From contig CACYEG010000062.1 in assembly GCA_902773365.1 (NCBI GenBank), forward strand, positions 1 to 14,111: DNA of 14,111 bases, in the 5' to 3' direction. This document shows, piece by piece, positions 1-6,663 of the stretch. Below the pieces are notes generated by a model. The model had not been told where the DNA came from. It saw nothing but the letters and a program-made list of their open reading frames with translations, and searched no databases. The position numbers and the translations under genes were made by a program. This stretch comes from an uncultured Erysipelotrichaceae bacterium. Its GTDB lineage: Bacteria; Bacillota_I; Bacilli_A; RF39; UBA660. Position 1 is the stretch's first letter. Every line of letters starts with the position of its first letter.

Positions 1-1458
1 AATAAAAAAGATGATTTTAAAATCGAATTAAATATGAATGAAAATCCAGACGAATTTGAAGCATCCAGTGCAAAAGCTAATAAAGATATTTATTCACGGA
101 TGAGAATAAATAGAAAACTTGCAAAAGAAAAGAAACCTATGAAGATGGGGGCAAAACAATCAGAGAGATTAAAAGTTGAAAGAAATCAGCTTTTGAAATC
201 TATTAGTGACGGACAAGAAAAAAGATTTACTAAGCCCCAAAGTTTTCGATATAAAGCTCTATCGCCAGAAGGCAAAGTTGAAAAGGGAACATTCTTGGGA
301 GTGTCTAAGCTAGATATTTATACTTTCTTAACAGGTGAGGGCTACACAGTTTATTCTATTACAACTTCAGATTGGATTAATTTTGTTTACGGTGAATCCA
401 ATGTTTTGTATAAAAAAATGTCGACAAAAGATTTGATTTTCTTTATAACTCAGCTTGCTACATATATCAAATCTGGTATTACACTTACAGAAGCGATGAG
501 AATACTCTCAAAACAATTACAAAAAAACCGCAATCAACATAAAATTATGCAGTCAATCGTATATTATTTAACAATGGGGGAATCTTTTAGTAATGCATTA
601 GCCCACCAAGCTAAAGTGTTCCCAAACTTGTTGATAAACATGGTTAGGGCTGCAGAGGAAGCTGGTAACTTGGATGAAACTTTAGACGATTTAGGAAATT
701 ATTATTCCGAAATAAATGCAACAAGAAAACAAATGATTAGTGCGATATCATATCCAGCATTCGTTGGAGGATTTTCATTAATAATTATTACAGTAGTAAT
801 GCTAAAGATAGTACCAAGGTTTGTTTCTATTTATTCTAGTGCAGGTGCAGAATTGAATCCTCTTACTTCTTTTGTAATTAATCTAAGCGTTTTTCTTCAA
901 AAATATATATTACTAATTATTTTAACAATAATATCAGTTGTTGTGATTGTTATCATTCTATATAAATTTGTAAAATCGTTTAGAACTTTTTTACAGACTT
1001 TAGTAATGAAAACACCTGTAATTGGAAAAATAATCATATATAATGAACTGACAATATTTTCAAAAACATTTGCCTCTCTTTTAAAAAACGATGTTTTTAT
1101 AACAGATAGTATCGAGATTTTAAGTAAACTTACAAATAATGAAATATATAAAGAAATTATGATGAATACAGTAGCAAATATTGCTAGTGGGGAAAAGATA
1201 AGTGAATCTTTTAAAGATCATTGGGCAGTGCCAGACGTTGCTTACTATATGATAGTAACAGGTGAGAATACAGGTGAGCTTGCGACTATGATGGCGAAAG
1301 TCAGTTCATTCTATCAAGAACAACATTCAGCGATTATCAATTCATTAAAATCATTAATTGAACCTATAATGATTATTTTCTTAGCATTTGTAGTCGGCGG
1401 CATATTAATAGCAGTAATTCTACCTATTTTCTACTTATACAGTAGTATCGACTTGTAG
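1..1458 (+). CDS. Type II secretion/type IV pilus inner-membrane platform protein (GspF/PilC/ComGB family), 5' end outside window
   Basis: Polytopic membrane protein forming the platform on which the assembly ATPase drives pilin or pseudopilin polymerisation. Two T2SSF domains are visible, one encoded at about nt 430-800 (LIFFITQLATYIKSGITLTE) and one at about nt 1040-1420 (TIFSKTFASLLKNDVFITDS). Membrane segments lie at about nt 751-830, 898-975 and 1351-1440; the last carries the family pattern EPIMIIFLAFVVGG...LPIF. The frame is open from base 1 without a stop. The ATG at 34 has no ribosome-binding site in front of it, so the true start is probably to the left of the window. About 80 charged, lysine-rich residues precede the FRYKALSPEGK segment where family members normally begin, which is longer than usual. 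The next gene is a prepilin peptidase 7 nt downstream, so this is a pilus/competence operon. The family call is secure; the exact system (ComG-like or full type IV pilus) is not. Confidence 0.9.
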   Translation, partial: NKKDDFKIELNMNENPDEFEASSAKANKDIYSRMRINRKLAKEKKPMKMGAKQSERLKVERNQLLKSISDGQEKRFTKPQSFRYKALSPEGKVEKGTFLGVSKLDIYTFLTGEGYTVYSITTSDWINFVYGESNVLYKKMSTKDLIFFITQLATYIKSGITLTEAMRILSKQLQKNRNQHKIMQSIVYYLTMGESFSNALAHQAKVFPNLLINMVRAAEEAGNLDETLDDLGNYYSEINATRKQMISAISYPAFVGGFSLIIITVVMLKIVPRFVSIYSSAGAELNPLTSFVINLSVFLQKYILLIILTIISVVVIVIILYKFVKSFRTFLQTLVMKTPVIGKIIIYNELTIFSKTFASLLKNDVFITDSIEILSKLTNNEIYKEIMMNTVANIASGEKISESFKDHWAVPDVAYYMIVTGENTGELATMMAKVSSFYQEQHSAIINSLKSLIEPIMIIFLAFVVGGILIAVILPIFYLYSSIDL

Positions 1459-1465
1459 GTGTAAT

Positions 1466-2233
1466 ATGGTTTTATTAGCATTTTTATTAGGAACAATATT
1501 TGCAAGTTTTATTAATCTTTATGTTTTAAGATTTTTAAGAGGTGAATCTATTATATTTCCTAGGAGTCATTGTGACAATTGTAATCATACATTAAATTGG
1601 TATGAGTTAATACCTATCGTTTCATACTTGGCTCTAAAGGGAAAGTGCAAGTGTTGTAAACAAAAAATTGGTATTACTAGTCTGATCGCTGAATTATTTC
1701 TTGGATTTGCCTTTTCCTTAGTATATATGATATATGGTTATTCGATTAATACCTTGATTGGTTTTCTTTTAGCTAGTACACTTCTAGCAATTAGTATAAG
1801 CGATTTTAAAGAAATGATCATATTAGATAGTACTTTGATAACTTCTACTTTATTATCTTATATATTAATTTATTTAGAATTTGGGCTTAGAGGAATTTAT
1901 AAGAGTTTTCTATATGGAGTATTTGGTTTTGTATTATTCTTCCTAGTTAAACTCATAGGTGATAAAGTATATAAAAGAGAATCTCTCGGAGGAGGAGATG
2001 TAAAACTTGCATTTTTAATGGGATCTATTTTACCGTATAATCTTTTCTTGATTGCAATTATCATTGGTTCTCTAGTTGCCTTACCATATGCACTGATAAT
2101 GAGCTTATATAAAAAGAAAGAACTTCCTTTCGGTCCTTTCTTAGCTCTCGGATTATTTATAGTATTTTTATTTAAAAATGGAATTGCCAACTTTGTAAAT
2201 ACAATATTGATAATTGAAAAGATATTTTTATAA
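1466..2233 (+). CDS. Prepilin peptidase / N-methyltransferase (PilD/ComC, A24 aspartic protease)
   Basis: Integral membrane aspartic protease that cleaves the leader of type IV prepilins or pseudopilins on the cytoplasmic side and usually N-methylates the new N-terminus. All hallmarks are present in 255 residues. An N-terminal domain carries a zinc-type four-cysteine set C36-x2-C39 and C61-x2-C64. Catalytic D113 sits in SDFKEMIILD, and catalytic D178 sits in the GGGDVK motif (GxGDxK). The rest is hydrophobic with about six to seven membrane segments. The start ATG follows an AGGTG ribosome site that overlaps the stop codon of the upstream platform gene (gap 7 nt), so the two are translated from one message. 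The gene ends inside a strong terminator. An extra cysteine (C63) next to the second pair is a minor oddity. Confidence 0.95.
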   Translation: MVLLAFLLGTIFASFINLYVLRFLRGESIIFPRSHCDNCNHTLNWYELIPIVSYLALKGKCKCCKQKIGITSLIAELFLGFAFSLVYMIYGYSINTLIGFLLASTLLAISISDFKEMIILDSTLITSTLLSYILIYLEFGLRGIYKSFLYGVFGFVLFFLVKLIGDKVYKRESLGGGDVKLAFLMGSILPYNLFLIAIIIGSLVALPYALIMSLYKKKELPFGPFLALGLFIVFLFKNGIANFVNTILIIEKIFL

Positions 2234-2261
2234 AAGCGAAAATTATTTTTTCGCTTTTTTT
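2232..2261. terminator. Bidirectional intrinsic terminator between convergent genes
   Basis: Perfect 11-bp stem AAAAGCGAAAA (2232-2242) / TTTTCGCTTTT (2248-2258) with a 5-nt TTATT loop, flanked by A- and T-runs so that it works in both directions. The stop codon of the prepilin peptidase gene touches its left arm. The stop codon of the reverse-strand membrane protein gene (2243-2245) lies in the loop. Confidence 0.9.
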
Positions 2262-2611
2262 AAGTTAATACCTATTATACTTCCAATCGTAAAACTAATT
2301 ATTATTAAAATATAATAGAGGAATATTTTTAAACTAAACGTTCTTAAAAAGATAATATTTAAAATTAAAAGAGCTATAGATATAATACTACCTAATTTTA
2401 TACCCTCAATATATCCTTTTTTATCACATTTTCTACCAGTTAATATACCAAATATTAAAAGAATGATGGATACACATATGTAATTGAATTTAACGATAGT
2501 AGAATATGTAAACAGTCTTGTATAGTTTAAAAGCATTAAAATGACTACATAACCGAATAGAAAAAAGAGCCACCATCCTGTTTGTTTAAGGAGTTTTTTT
2601 AAGTTTTTCAT
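2243..2611 (-). CDS. Small four-helix membrane protein, TIGR04086/YrzE-like
   Basis: A 122-residue hydrophobic protein with a basic N-terminus and four predicted membrane segments at about residues 12-29, 42-58, 70-90 and 95-116, ending in a lysine-rich tail (LKKAKK). Length, four-helix layout and the glycine-containing second and fourth helices (FGILTGRKC, GSIIGINL) resemble the TIGR04086/DUF3792 family of Firmicutes (YrzE in Bacillus), whose function is unknown. The start is supported by an AGGTGA ribosome site (reverse strand, 2621-2616) 4 nt before the ATG. A TATAAT box lies at 2632-2627, but no convincing -35 is seen and the resulting leader would be very short. The gene is divergent from the 6S-like RNA and convergent with the pilus genes. 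Confidence 0.75.
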   Translation of the reverse strand: MKNLKKLLKQTGWWLFFLFGYVVILMLLNYTRLFTYSTIVKFNYICVSIILLIFGILTGRKCDKKGYIEGIKLGSIISIALLILNIIFLRTFSLKIFLYYILIIISFTIGSIIGINLKKAKK

Positions 2612-2654
2612 AGTTTCACCTAATTAATTATAGTGTAAAGATAAGTAAAATATG

Positions 2655-2683
2655 TTTTATTTTGCTTCTTGCTATGGTATAAT
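2655..2683 (+). promoter_or_regulatory. Extended -10 promoter for the 6S-like RNA
   Basis: A perfect TATAAT at 2678-2683 is preceded by TGG (extended -10, TGn). The -35 region 17 nt upstream (TTTTAT, 2655-2660) is poor, which is tolerable with an extended -10. The predicted transcription start, about 2690, coincides with the first base of the closing stem of the folded RNA downstream. Confidence 0.7.
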
Positions 2684-2689
2684 TAAATT

Positions 2690-2843
2690 ATCCAAAGGGA
2701 AGCATATAAAACCGACTAAGTGATATAAGGGGAACTAATTGGAGTATGGTGTTGAAAACTAGAGTTATCTAGGATCCTAAAATATTTCATGTGTTCTACC
2801 ACCTGGCGTGAGCGGGTTTTATCACAAGTCCTTTGGATTTTTT
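2690..2843 (+). ncRNA. ssrS: Probable 6S RNA (regulator of RNA polymerase)
   Basis: The non-coding interval folds into one long rod. A closing helix pairs AUCCAAAGG (2690-2698) with CCUUUGGAU (2830-2838). A second helix pairs AUAAAACC (2706-2713) with GGUUUUAU (2815-2822). A large, mostly unpaired region follows (about 2714-2746 against 2802-2814). An apical arm begins UGGUG (2747-2751)/UACCA (2797-2801) and holds a CUAG/CUAG hairpin at 2759-2772. A six-T run directly follows the closing helix, and the promoter is placed to start at its first base. About 150 nt, one rod and a central bubble are the 6S RNA design, in which the bubble mimics an open promoter and sequesters the sigma-A holoenzyme. 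Position just upstream of tcdA also fits, since I recall 6S RNA lying near the tcdA homologue (yrvM) in Bacilli. No T-box, SRP or tmRNA signature is seen. The identity rests on structure and context, not on an alignment. Confidence 0.7.
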
Positions 2844-2857
2844 ATTTGAGGTGAAAC

Positions 2858-3529
2858 ATGTTTGATAGATTAATTAGTCTCATTGGAGAAGATAAGTTTA
2901 ATTTGATTAAAACCAAAAAGGTTTTAGTTTTAGGTTGTGGTGGAGTTGGAAGCTATGTAATCGAAGGCCTAGCAAGAAGTGGTATAGAAAATATTACTAT
3001 TGTGGATTGTGACATAGTAGATATTACAAACTTAAATAGACAATTAATCGCGCTTCATTCAACAATAGGAAAAAGAAAAGTCGACGTTATGAAAGAACGT
3101 ATACTAGATATCAACCCCGACGCTAATGTATTAGTGTTATATAAAAGGGTGGAGCAAAACAAGATAGAAGAGCTAAAACTAGAGGAATATGATTACGTAG
3201 TCGATGCTATAGATGATGTAAAAGTCAAAGTAGAGTTATGCAAGTATGCTCTCAAACGTGATGTAAAACTCATAGTGTCGACTGGTACTGCTAAAAAGAT
3301 GCATCCAGAAAAATTAGAAATAACCTCTTTAGATAAGACTAGTGGTGACCCTCTTGCTAAAAAGATGCGTTATTTATTAAGAGAATATGATACTAAAAAG
3401 ATCAAAGTTTTAACGTCGAGTGAAGTACCAATTGTCAAAGGCAATACTTTAGGTAGTAGTGCCTTTGTACCTAGTAGTGCTGGTCTACTAATTGCAAGTC
3501 ATATAATTTTAGATATAGCAACGAATTAA
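2858..3529 (+). CDS. tcdA: tRNA threonylcarbamoyladenosine dehydratase
   Basis: E1-like, ATP-dependent enzyme that cyclises t6A37 of ANN-decoding tRNAs to ct6A. The 223-residue protein shows the ThiF/MoeB/TcdA fold signature: a nucleotide-binding loop GCGGVGS (residues 26-32) followed by EGLARSG, an acidic DCD (50-52) that ends the second strand, and NLNRQ (58-62). After these come the GKRKVDVMKERILDINP stretch and the VDAIDD motif typical of TcdA, then a C-terminal SSAFVPSSAG segment. It lacks the C-terminal rhodanese or MoeB extensions. The start ATG has a GAGGTG ribosome site at 2848-2853, just after the T-run of the 6S-like RNA, so the gene may be expressed by read-through or from the same promoter. 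It ends before a bidirectional terminator. Slightly shorter than the enterobacterial enzyme, as is common in Firmicutes. Confidence 0.93.
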   Translation: MFDRLISLIGEDKFNLIKTKKVLVLGCGGVGSYVIEGLARSGIENITIVDCDIVDITNLNRQLIALHSTIGKRKVDVMKERILDINPDANVLVLYKRVEQNKIEELKLEEYDYVVDAIDDVKVKVELCKYALKRDVKLIVSTGTAKKMHPEKLEITSLDKTSGDPLAKKMRYLLREYDTKKIKVLTSSEVPIVKGNTLGSSAFVPSSAGLLIASHIILDIATN

Positions 3530-3564
3530 ATTTGACAAACACACCGAAGAAGTGGAATATAATA

Positions 3565-3603
3565 AAAATACGCTAGTTTAAAAATCTAGCGTATTTTATT
3601 TTT
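3565..3603. terminator. Bidirectional intrinsic terminator between tcdA and the DUF2624-like gene
   Basis: Perfect 12-bp stem AAAATACGCTAG (3565-3576) / CTAGCGTATTTT (3586-3597) with a 9-nt loop and T-rich flanks on both strands. The last codons and the stop codon (3573-3575, reverse strand) of the convergent small gene lie inside the hairpin. Confidence 0.88.
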
Positions 3604-3833
3604 GCGTCATTTAATAACTTTATTATCTTATCAAAGTTATCTCCTTTGAAATAACCACGATACCTTGATAAATCCATATCTGGATTTAAGTAGAGTGCTT
3701 CATAGTTTTTTTTGATAAAATTGTATAGAAAAGATAGTTCTTCTTTATCTAAATATATATGATTTGATATTGCAAATTCATTTAAAGTCTCTATTTTAAA
3801 TTTTGACATATAACGTCTTATTATTTCGAGCAT
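3573..3833 (-). CDS. Small conserved protein, DUF2624-like
   Basis: An 86-residue soluble, mostly helical protein of unknown function. It begins MLEIIRRYMSKFKIETLNEF, continues with a segment that reads like 'use helix-turn-helix-spaced leucines' (ISNHIYLDKEELSFLYNFIKKNYEALY), and ends with a helix (FDKIIKLLNDAKIKYARFL). Length and the pattern 'K-x-x-x-L-N/D-E-F-x-x-S/N...L-x-x-E-x-x-x-L...F-I/L' remind me of the DUF2624/YqfT family of Bacilli. I am not certain of that assignment. Reality of the gene is supported by an AAGGTGATT ribosome site on the reverse strand about 10 nt before the ATG, a terminator placed exactly at its end, and no competing frame opposite. It is divergent from the PBP gene. 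A TATAAT on the reverse strand (3859-3854) could be its -10. Confidence 0.7.
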   Translation of the reverse strand: MLEIIRRYMSKFKIETLNEFAISNHIYLDKEELSFLYNFIKKNYEALYLNPDMDLSRYRGYFKGDNFDKIIKLLNDAKIKYARFLN

Positions 3834-3906
3834 TTTAGTTAATCACCTTATATATTATATGTGTAGATGTGAAAATAATACTCATAATATAAATGTGGTG
3901 AATATT
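3834..3906. promoter_or_regulatory. Divergent promoter region between the DUF2624-like gene and the PBP gene
   Basis: A 73-nt AT-rich spacer must carry both start signals. A reverse-strand TATAAT at 3859-3854 may serve the small gene. For the PBP gene, ATAATAT-type sequence around 3885-3891 and TATTAT near 3853-3858 are the only -10 candidates, and no good -35 was found. The ribosome sites are clear: GGTGA at 3897-3901 for the PBP, and AAGGTGATT on the reverse strand. Confidence 0.4.
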
Positions 3907-5868
3907 ATGAAGTTTAAATCTTTCTTTGTTTTTCTAGTAATAACAATGTTTTTAAGTATAAGTGTCTATAAAATAATCGATATCTGTGTAATCCATCATA
4001 AAGATTATGTAATTGAATATAAAGCTCTTTCCCAAAGAAAGTTTACGGGTCAAAAAGCTCCTCGAGGAAGAATTTTGGATGTCAATGGGAAGGTATTAGT
4101 TGATAACGTTGGAGTTAAGACTATTTTTTATAAAAAAATACAAGGGATAACTACTAAAGAAGAGATAAATATAGCATTATCATTAGCAAAATATTTAGAT
4201 TTTGACTTAGATAGAATTACTGAGTCACAACTAAAAACTTTTTATTTAGTTACTCACGATGATGGAAAAAATCTAATAACAAAGGAAGAATATGAACTTA
4301 AAAAAAAGAGAAAACTTACAAATAGTGAAATCGAAGCAATAAAATTTGGACGAATTAGTGATGATGTGATAAACTCCTTTTCTATAGAAGAAAAGAAAGC
4401 TAGTTATATTTTTTATTTGATGAATAAAGATTATTCGTTTGACAGTAAAGTACTAAAAAAAGATGTAACTGATATAGAGTTAGCAAGTGTTTGCTCTAAA
4501 AATTTTAAGGGTATTAGTTGTGGAATGACATGGAAAAGAATATATCCATATAAGGATGTATTGAGAAGTATATTTGGAAGTGTCAGTTTAGATGGTGTCC
4601 CTAAGGAATTAAAAAGATATTATGACAAGCGTGGTATTTCCATGAATAGTAGTGTTGGCATCAGCTATTTAGAACTAGAGTATGATTCTTATTTACGTGG
4701 TAAAGACGAGGTATTATCAATCGATCAAATGGGAAACATAAGTGTTGAAAGTTCGTATCAGAAGGGAGCAGATCTATATCTATCTATTGATATAGATCTA
4801 CAATTAAAACTAGTAGAGATCATGAAAAATGAAATGATTCTAGCTAAAAAGGCTGCTAATTCCGAATACTATGATAGGTCTTTTGTAATAATAGGGCACC
4901 CTTTAACTGGGGAGGTAGTCGCCATATGTGGATTGAGGATTAATAAAGACGGATTCGTAGATATTACTAGTGATGTTATAAACTCTTCCTATACAGTAGG
5001 AAGCATTGTTAAAGGAGCTTCTATGAGTGTGGGATATAAAGAGAATCTAATTGATAAGGGGAAAAAAATAAAAGATGGGTGCATTAAAGTTTACATGACG
5101 CCGCAAAAATGTAGTTGGAAGTCTCTTGGATTAATAGACGATATTAGTGCAATGGCGTATTCATCTAACTATTATCAATTCTTAATCGCTGCTAAACTCT
5201 CTAATCCACAATATAAATGGAATTCTAAATTGAATGTTAATAAAAATCATTTTAAAATATATAGAGATGTTTTCGCATCTTATGGACTAGGTAATTTGAC
5301 AAGAATAGATTTGCCAAATGAAAAAACGGGAATTATAGGATCCAAGGTAAGTGACGATTTACTTTTAAATCTAGCAATAGGTCAGTATGATACATATACC
5401 CCAATGCAAATATTTCAGTATATCAACACGCTTGCTAATGACGGAACTAGAATAAGCCCAAGTCTAATGAATAAAATTGTTATAAATGGACAAATTATCA
5501 AAAGAAAAGAGACGAATAAGCTGAATGATGCAATATTGAAAAGCGAAGATATAAAATCAGTACAGGATGGATTAAAAGCTGTTATGAAGTATGGAACTGG
5601 AAAAAACTATAACGGTACAAAAGTTTTAGCAGCTGGAAAAACGGGTACTAGTGAAACATTTGTCGATAGCGATAAAGATGGAATAATGGACACAACAACT
5701 ATAAGTACATCCTTCATTTCATACGCTCCAGTTGATACAAAAGAATACTCTATTGTCATACTAAGTCCTAATATTGCCAAAAGAAAAGAAGGAACCAAAA
5801 ATTATAAATATGCTTTAAATTTAAAATTAAATAGGAAAATAATGGAGCTTTTGTTTGAAAAAGCATAG
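3907..5868 (+). CDS. Class B penicillin-binding protein, PBP2b/PbpA (elongation) type
   Basis: Monofunctional transpeptidase that cross-links septal or side-wall peptidoglycan. The 653 residues comprise a short cytoplasmic tail, one membrane anchor (about residues 5-25), a dimerisation domain starting at APRGRILDVNGKVL, and a C-terminal transpeptidase domain. All three active-site motifs are intact: S366-I-V-K369, S419-S-N421 and K578-T-G-T581. The stretch VGISYLELEYDSYLRGK and YTVGSIVKGAS resemble PBP2b of streptococci and PbpA/PbpH of Bacillus more than FtsI/SpoVD. I chose the ATG at 3907 because GTGGTGA (3895-3901) sits 6 nt before it and the membrane anchor then begins at once; the in-frame ATG at 3859 has no ribosome site. 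Oddities are a DxDxDGxxD metal-loop-like insert at residues 587-595 right after KTGT, and two extracellular cysteine pairs (C196/C205, C392/C402). Its last codons contain the rpmG promoter. Confidence 0.92.
   Translation: MKFKSFFVFLVITMFLSISVYKIIDICVIHHKDYVIEYKALSQRKFTGQKAPRGRILDVNGKVLVDNVGVKTIFYKKIQGITTKEEINIALSLAKYLDFDLDRITESQLKTFYLVTHDDGKNLITKEEYELKKKRKLTNSEIEAIKFGRISDDVINSFSIEEKKASYIFYLMNKDYSFDSKVLKKDVTDIELASVCSKNFKGISCGMTWKRIYPYKDVLRSIFGSVSLDGVPKELKRYYDKRGISMNSSVGISYLELEYDSYLRGKDEVLSIDQMGNISVESSYQKGADLYLSIDIDLQLKLVEIMKNEMILAKKAANSEYYDRSFVIIGHPLTGEVVAICGLRINKDGFVDITSDVINSSYTVGSIVKGASMSVGYKENLIDKGKKIKDGCIKVYMTPQKCSWKSLGLIDDISAMAYSSNYYQFLIAAKLSNPQYKWNSKLNVNKNHFKIYRDVFASYGLGNLTRIDLPNEKTGIIGSKVSDDLLLNLAIGQYDTYTPMQIFQYINTLANDGTRISPSLMNKIVINGQIIKRKETNKLNDAILKSEDIKSVQDGLKAVMKYGTGKNYNGTKVLAAGKTGTSETFVDSDKDGIMDTTTISTSFISYAPVDTKEYSIVILSPNIAKRKEGTKNYKYALNLKLNRKIMELLFEKA
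4770..4799. repeat. Perfect 11-bp inverted repeat inside the PBP gene
   Basis: AGATCTATATC (4770-4780) and its exact complement GATATAGATCT (4789-4799) are separated by 8 nt. It encodes ADLYLSIDIDLQ at the border of the dimerisation and transpeptidase domains. It could form an mRNA hairpin; there is no T-run, so it is not a terminator. It may be chance in AT-rich sequence. Confidence 0.6.
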
Positions 5869-5883
5869 AAGGCATGCTATAAT
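5855..5883 (+). promoter_or_regulatory. Sigma-A promoter for rpmG-efp
   Basis: TTGAAA (5855-5860), a 17-nt spacer, and TATAAT (5878-5883) with an extended TGC just before it. The -35 box lies inside the last codons of the PBP gene. The predicted start is near 5890, giving a leader of about 26 nt that holds the AAAGGAGG ribosome site (5901-5908) of rpmG. Confidence 0.85.
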
Positions 5884-5915
5884 ACATTTGACCTATTAAA
5901 AAAGGAGGTAATATC

Positions 5916-6083
5916 ATGGCTAAAAAAGGTGAAAATAGAGAAGCTATAGATCTACAATGCACTGAGTGTAAGAACATTCGTCGCCGTAGTGAAAAAAATA
6001 AAAAGAATACTACAGATAAGTTAGTGCTCAATTTATATTGCCCTGTTTGTAAAAAGCATACAGAACATAAAGAAAAAAAATAA
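5916..6083 (+). CDS. rpmG: 50S ribosomal protein L33 (zinc-binding, C+ form)
   Basis: The 55-codon gene encodes MAKKGENREAIDLQCTECKN at its N-terminus, followed by a basic middle and LYCPVCKKHTEHKE near the end. It carries two CxxC pairs (C15/C18 and C42/C45), the zinc-ribbon C+ type of L33, a small basic protein of the large ribosomal subunit near the E site. Start and reading frame are supported by a strong AAAGGAGG site 7 nt upstream and by a dedicated promoter. It lies 19 nt upstream of efp, so a two-gene translation operon is likely. Firmicutes often hold both zinc (C+) and zinc-free (C-) L33 copies, exchanged under zinc limitation; only this copy is visible here. Confidence 0.95.
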   Translation: MAKKGENREAIDLQCTECKNIRRRSEKNKKNTTDKLVLNLYCPVCKKHTEHKEKK

Positions 6084-6102
6084 TCAATTGGAGGTTTAAA
6101 TC

Positions 6103-6663
6103 ATGCTAATTAATATAAATGACATTAAAAATGGAATGACTGTCATAGTCGATGGTAAGTTATGTGTTATTGTAGAGTTTCAACACGTTAAACCTGGTAA
6201 AGGATCTCCTTTTGTAAAAATTAAATTAAAAAATTTAAGAACGGGTAGTATTACAGTTGAAACATTCAATACTAACATTAAAATCGAAAAAGCTCATGTT
6301 GAGAAAAGCAAATCACAATTCTTATACATGGATGGAGAAAACTATGTGTTCATGAATAATGAAACATATGATCAGATGGAATTGTCTAAGGATACTCTTG
6401 GAGATAACGCTAAATACCTAAAAGAAGGATTAGAAATCCAAATAGCTATGTATGAAGGCGAGATTATAGGTATAGATTTACCAGAAAAAATCGAATATCA
6501 AGTAAGTAGTACTGAACCAGCAGTTAAAGGTAATACTACAAGTAGTGCAATGAAAGACGCTACACTAGAAAATGGTTTAGTTGTAAAAGTACCGCTATTT
6601 ATTAACGAAGGGGAAACAATAGTTGTATCTACACTAGATGCAACATATTGTGGTAGAGCATAG
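6103..6663 (+). CDS. efp: Elongation factor P
   Basis: Soluble translation factor that binds between the P and E sites and rescues ribosomes stalled at polyproline. The 186-residue length and three beta-barrel domains match the family. The N-terminal KOW-like domain has the loop HVKPGKGSPFVKIKLKN, in which K33 occupies the position that is lysyl-modified or 5-aminopentanolylated in other bacteria. The middle OB domain has the usual FLYMDGENYVFMNNETYDQ segment. The C-terminal domain ends STLDATYCGRA, equivalent to the family's DTRTGEYxxRA ending. The GGAGG site at 6090-6094 is 8 nt before the ATG. No epmA/earP/ymfI-type modification gene is next to it. The stop codon is part of a terminator hairpin. 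Confidence 0.97.
   Translation: MLININDIKNGMTVIVDGKLCVIVEFQHVKPGKGSPFVKIKLKNLRTGSITVETFNTNIKIEKAHVEKSKSQFLYMDGENYVFMNNETYDQMELSKDTLGDNAKYLKEGLEIQIAMYEGEIIGIDLPEKIEYQVSSTEPAVKGNTTSSAMKDATLENGLVVKVPLFINEGETIVVSTLDATYCGRA

Noticed and set aside
1897..2190. Reverse-strand open frame of 97 codons inside the prepilin peptidase gene
   Set aside because: Opposite a gene with full catalytic motifs; no ribosome site or recognisable domain; AT-rich shadow.
2690..2857. T-box, riboswitch or attenuator in front of tcdA
   Set aside because: No T-box GGUGGNACCGCG sequence, no SRP GGAAGCAG motif, no competing antiterminator; the closing helix spans the whole RNA, which fits an independent 6S-like RNA better.
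3859..3906. Upstream start (ATG 3859) for the PBP
   Set aside because: No ribosome site, adds 16 hydrophilic residues before the anchor, and lies within the likely promoter region; ATG 3907 has GGTGA at the right distance.
5607..6031. Two reverse-strand open frames opposite the PBP end and rpmG
   Set aside because: They overlap the KTG region of the PBP and the zinc motifs of rpmG, both clearly real, and have no features of their own.
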